From contig JAUNRE010000003.1 in assembly GCA_030535795.1 (NCBI GenBank), positions 1 through 64,000 on the forward strand: 64,000 bases of DNA. Direction: 5' to 3'. The notes below the pieces were generated by a model that saw only the letters and a list, made by a program, of their open reading frames with translations, searched no databases and was not told where the DNA came from. The stretch comes from Akkermansia sp. (GTDB lineage: Bacteria; Verrucomicrobiota; Verrucomicrobiia; Verrucomicrobiales; Akkermansiaceae). Every line of letters starts with the position of its first letter. Position 1 is the first letter of the stretch. Of the stretch, positions 61,140 to 64,000 are shown one piece after another. The translations under genes were made by a program, and so were the position numbers.

Positions 61140-61751
61140 TTATTTCTGAAGATTGCGCTGACGCACGGCTTCATACAGACACACCCCTGTGGCCACAGAG
61201 ACGTTGAGACAAGGTACGCTGCCGTACATGGGGATGCGAATGAGAAAGTCGCAGTTCTCTTCCGTCAGGCGGCGCATGCCATCGCCTTCAGCTCCCATGA
61301 CAAGGGCTATGCCGCCTTTCAAATCCATGTCGTAGAGGTCTCGGTCGCCGTGGTCTGAGGTGCCGACAAACCAGACGCCTGCGTCCTTCATGGCTTTCAT
61401 GGTTCGGGCGAGGTTAGTCACCTGCACAAACGGTACTTTTTCTGCTGCTCCGACCGAAACGCGCAGCACCGTTTCCGTGATGCCTACGGATTTGTCGCGG
61501 GGGGTGATGACTGCCGCAACGCCAGCGCCATCGGCCGTGCGGAGAATGGCGCCGAGATTGTGGGGGTCCTGCACGCAGTCCAGCACCAGGTAAAGCCCGT
61601 TGGGCTGTGCTTCCAGAATATCCTGCAGAGCGCCTTCATCGAGCGCTTTGACGACGGTGCGAGTAGGAGCCTTGTCGAAGTGTTGTTTACCCTCCGGGCG
61701 GCTAGTGTGCTTATTGGCGCGAGCCGTGTGTTCGTTGAATTTCTTAGCCAT
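61140..61751 (-). CDS. TrmH/SpoU-family RNA 2'-O-methyltransferase
   Basis: A 203-aa SPOUT enzyme with the three knot motifs: [32 protein letters not shown] and [20 protein letters not shown]. It is shorter than E. coli RlmB; the N-terminal substrate-binding domain is replaced by about 35 basic residues ([17 protein letters not shown]). It probably methylates rRNA or tRNA ribose; the target nucleotide is unknown. It lies 8 bases behind the GH110 gene and abuts the next gene. Confidence 0.9.
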   Translation of the reverse strand: MAKKFNEHTARANKHTSRPEGKQHFDKAPTRTVVKALDEGALQDILEAQPNGLYLVLDCVQDPHNLGAILRTADGAGVAAVITPRDKSVGITETVLRVSVGAAEKVPFVQVTNLARTMKAMKDAGVWFVGTSDHGDRDLYDMDLKGGIALVMGAEGDGMRRLTEENCDFLIRIPMYGSVPCLNVSVATGVCLYEAVRQRNLQK

Positions 61752-61759
61752 GAGTCGGT

Positions 61760-63766
61760 TCAGAGATGCTGTAGGTCTGTTTTTCCGCAGTGTTGGAGAA
61801 TGTAGGGGGGGCCACCGTGCATACCGGGGTAGCGATTGTCATACTTCACGATATTATTCCGGAAAATGAGGTTATCTGCCGAGATGGCGTGGATGAGGGG
61901 TACCCGGTGCGTGATGAAGGTATTGCCTTCTATGAGGATGTTGCGGTGGTAGCGCTCCGTCTGTACCTCGGGCTGTTTTACCATGGGGTAGATGGAAATG
62001 ATACCTTCGGTAAACTGGTAGCGCGCGGTCAGGTTGTGCTCGAAGAGGTTGTTGATGATTTTCACATCAAGACAGCGACCGCTTTCATACCAGCCCTGTG
62101 CATCGCCGGCCAGCAGAATTGCAGACCCGTGCGAGGCGATAAACTTGCAATCCTTTACCAGAACGGGCTTCGGTGTCGTGAAAAGACTGCCGCGAGCGCG
62201 ATTGTGACGTACTGTGCAGCCAATGAAGTTCACTGCCGGATACCAGTCGGCATTTTCGATGGCATCTCCCTCGCCGATGCCTTCGGGCAGGGGGGCAGAG
62301 AGGGTTAGCCGGAGGTTGTTTTCATCCAGTTTTTGTGCCGTCTCGACTGTGCCGAGCTGCGGATGATTCTCAAGTGTCTTACCTCGGATGAACTGCACCT
62401 TCTCCCCGGGGAGGAATACTTCGAAGCCGACTGCTTGGGGGTGCATGTAGCGCGCGATGATTTCGCGCTCATTGATGACCTTGGCAATGCCCAGACAGGT
62501 GGAATGTACATTGATGGCATCGTCCATCATGCCTTCGTAGAGAGCTCCGTTGACGGTGATGGTGCCGGCACAGTTGGAGAAGTGGGTGGCATCTGCCGAA
62601 ACGGTGTACACACGCCCCGGCGCGCAGATGCAGCCGCCGCCGTTAATGGTGATGTCGCGGCTGCGTTGGGCTACCAGTGCCATTCCCTGGCTGTCTTGGA
62701 ACACAACCTTGTTGAGCGTGATGCCGTTGGCGCGGTACAGCACCATGGCAGGGTGGGGGCGTCCGTAGTGACGCTGCACAAGGATATGCCCTTCTTTCAG
62801 TCCGTGTTTTGCTGCATCGGTAAAGAACTTGACGCGGTTGGACGCCACTTGCTCGCATCGGGGTGACCATGCTATATCCCCGCCCCTGCCGGTGGGTACC
62901 ATTTGGCCATCCGGTTGGAATGCCAACACGGCATTGGGGGCTTTGGCGGCTCCGTCTCCGGTCAGGTAGTAGCACCCGTTTTTTACTTCCCAGCGGAATT
63001 GCGGGGCGTATTCCAGTGTGGTGGTGCCATCTTTTATCTCAACAATCTTACCTTCATTGTAATAGGGATTGTCGTGGCGGATGGTGATGTTGTTGAGTGC
63101 CACACGGTCGCTGTCCATCAGCAGGATGGGTTGCATGCGCCCGTGAAAGACAAAGGTGGAGCCGTTGCCGTCGATGCTCAGCTGCTCCTGCCCGACAAGG
63201 GGGATGCCTACAGGCTGTATGTCCTGCTGGTCGTGGTTGGAGATGTAAAAGCTCATGGGCAGTGCTCCCTCGGGGTAGAAGTGGTATTCGCCCTTGGGGA
63301 TGGTGATACTGCACTTGTTCGCGTCGGAATGGGCTGCCCGGCTGAGAATGCGGCGGAGCTCAGGGCCTGCGTCCTGTTTGTTGTCGGGTAGCGTCTCGGC
63401 GGCGATGTTGCAGCTCGTTGTTTCCTTATCGCTGTCGCTGTTGCCTTTCCATTGCAACATTTTCCAGCTGAGGTTGTCGGCCGTGCTGCTCAGCAGGTAG
63501 GCGTTTTTCGTGCCGATTTTTACCTCGAAGGTTTCGCCTGCTTTACCTTCCCACAATATCTCTGTGCCGTTGAGGATGCGGAAAGGTGCTCCTGCACCCT
63601 CCGGCGCTTTGCCGGTGAGAATGTGGCAATTCTTTTCACGCGGCAGCACCAGCATGCGACTTCCGGAGCTCAGGTTCATGGTGGCCTTGATGTCTGCTGA
63701 CGGAGCTGAGGCTGATGCAGGAATGCAGGCTGATAACGCTGCGATGATGAGAGGGAGACGCTTCAT
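61760..63766 (-). CDS. GH110 alpha-1,3-galactosidase (blood-group B type)
   Basis: A 668-aa exported protein (signal [21 protein letters not shown]) with a right-handed parallel beta-helix. Blocks fit GH110: [34 protein letters not shown] (Asp415-Asp416), [40 protein letters not shown] and [14 protein letters not shown]110 enzymes are inverting exo-galactosidases that remove terminal alpha-1,3-galactose from blood-group B or linear glycans, as used by mucin-degrading gut bacteria. The mature N-terminal region (about 25-130) looks like an extra beta-sandwich. Start 63766 opens the signal peptide. Confidence 0.86.
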   Translation of the reverse strand: MKRLPLIIAALSACIPASASAPSADIKATMNLSSGSRMLVLPREKNCHILTGKAPEGAGAPFRILNGTEILWEGKAGETFEVKIGTKNAYLLSSTADNLSWKMLQWKGNSDSDKETTSCNIAAETLPDNKQDAGPELRRILSRAAHSDANKCSITIPKGEYHFYPEGALPMSFYISNHDQQDIQPVGIPLVGQEQLSIDGNGSTFVFHGRMQPILLMDSDRVALNNITIRHDNPYYNEGKIVEIKDGTTTLEYAPQFRWEVKNGCYYLTGDGAAKAPNAVLAFQPDGQMVPTGRGGDIAWSPRCEQVASNRVKFFTDAAKHGLKEGHILVQRHYGRPHPAMVLYRANGITLNKVVFQDSQGMALVAQRSRDITINGGGCICAPGRVYTVSADATHFSNCAGTITVNGALYEGMMDDAINVHSTCLGIAKVINEREIIARYMHPQAVGFEVFLPGEKVQFIRGKTLENHPQLGTVETAQKLDENNLRLTLSAPLPEGIGEGDAIENADWYPAVNFIGCTVRHNRARGSLFTTPKPVLVKDCKFIASHGSAILLAGDAQGWYESGRCLDVKIINNLFEHNLTARYQFTEGIISIYPMVKQPEVQTERYHRNILIEGNTFITHRVPLIHAISADNLIFRNNIVKYDNRYPGMHGGPPYILQHCGKTDLQHL

Positions 63767-63773
63767 GCAGATA

Positions 63774-64000
63774 TTATTGTACGGAGTTGACGAGGCGAAC
63801 GAGCGCAGCGGGCAGGTTCTCCGAGCCATAAAATTCGGCAGCGGCGATGCGTTCGGCCTGCAGTCGGATGCGCTCATTGATTTTGTTGACAATGGGCAGA
63901 TAGCGCTTTTCGTATTCGCTTTGCGTAGCTTCATCCAGCGGCGGCAGTGCGGTGAACCCTTGCCCCCAGGACTGGAGCTCGCGCGCTAACTTCATGATAG
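63774..64000 (-). CDS. C-terminal end of a gene cut by the window edge
   Basis: The visible 74 codons are open to the window edge on the minus strand. The protein end is helical and charged (EYEKRYLPIVNKINERIRLQ, AERIAAAEFYGSENLPAALV). An internal ATG at 63995 might be mistaken for a start, but this looks like the end of a larger protein. It precedes the GH110 gene by only 7 bases, so the two are likely co-transcribed. Identity cannot be decided from this fragment. Confidence 0.6.
   Translation of the reverse strand, partial: IMKLARELQSWGQGFTALPPLDEATQSEYEKRYLPIVNKINERIRLQAERIAAAEFYGSENLPAALVRLVNSVQ

Noticed and set aside
1-64000. CRISPR arrays, insertion sequences, integrases and rRNA genes
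   Set aside because: No regularly spaced direct repeats, transposase or integrase motifs, or rRNA segments were seen on either strand.

Overview
The window looks like a chromosomal segment of a Gram-negative, host-associated bacterium, most plausibly Verrucomicrobiota and near Akkermansia. The grounds are LpxK and an autotransporter (outer membrane), many exported or lipid-anchored proteins of unknown family, a GH110 blood-group-type alpha-galactosidase, a secreted serpin and a branching enzyme of the eukaryote-like subfamily. This taxonomic call is inferred from gene content; no rRNA is present.

Layout. 1-2.4 kb (mostly minus): the 5' part of tRNA-Gly(GCC), an exported FKBP isomerase, a small exported protein and an L,D-transpeptidase. 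2.5-6.2 kb (plus): a U32-family protein and an NhaC-type antiporter. 6.3-15 kb: a His-rich lipoprotein, unknown exported proteins, an alpha/beta hydrolase, an Arg-rich 470-aa protein, a PAS-SpoIIE phosphatase, LpxK and an MFS transporter. 15.2-18.2 kb: branching enzyme, a dispanin-like membrane protein and a VanX-type dipeptidase. 18.3-28.5 kb: one long co-directional run of exbB, exbD, two tandem paralogous 820-aa TPR proteins, a class A PBP whose transpeptidase motifs are lost, an inositol-phosphatase family protein and RsmB. 28.5-38.5 kb: priA/khpA, an ankyrin protein, a lipoprotein, ribBA, glnS, dxr and a YeiB/DUF418 membrane protein. 38.9-42.3 kb: an autotransporter and an ankyrin-like membrane protein.

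The most unusual region is 42.5-49.9 kb. It is a six-gene operon with visibly lower G+C at its start: a 145-aa protein with an internal duplication, a coiled-coil protein, a 308-aa unknown, a 930-aa HerA/VirB4-like ATPase with a Ser/Thr-rich insert, a 234-aa helical unknown, and a 666-aa protein built like a polymorphic toxin with a C-terminal HNH nuclease domain. The last four genes overlap at their start/stop codons. I recognise no described system with this set, and propose it as a candidate conflict, defence or effector system.

50-64 kb: a Sel1-repeat protein, a serpin predicted to have Lys at P1, two PilT-like ATPases (one with a duplicated N-terminal domain), coaD, two exported charged paralogues, a cysteine desulfurase, ComEC with a degraded metallo-beta-lactamase part, then on the minus strand a GH110 enzyme, a SpoU methyltransferase, a metallophosphoesterase and an exported protein.

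A window-wide theme is promoter placement. At least a dozen sigma70-like promoters have their -10 box ending only 6-12 bases before the start codon, and few genes have a Shine-Dalgarno sequence. This suggests widespread leaderless or near-leaderless mRNAs and SD-independent initiation.
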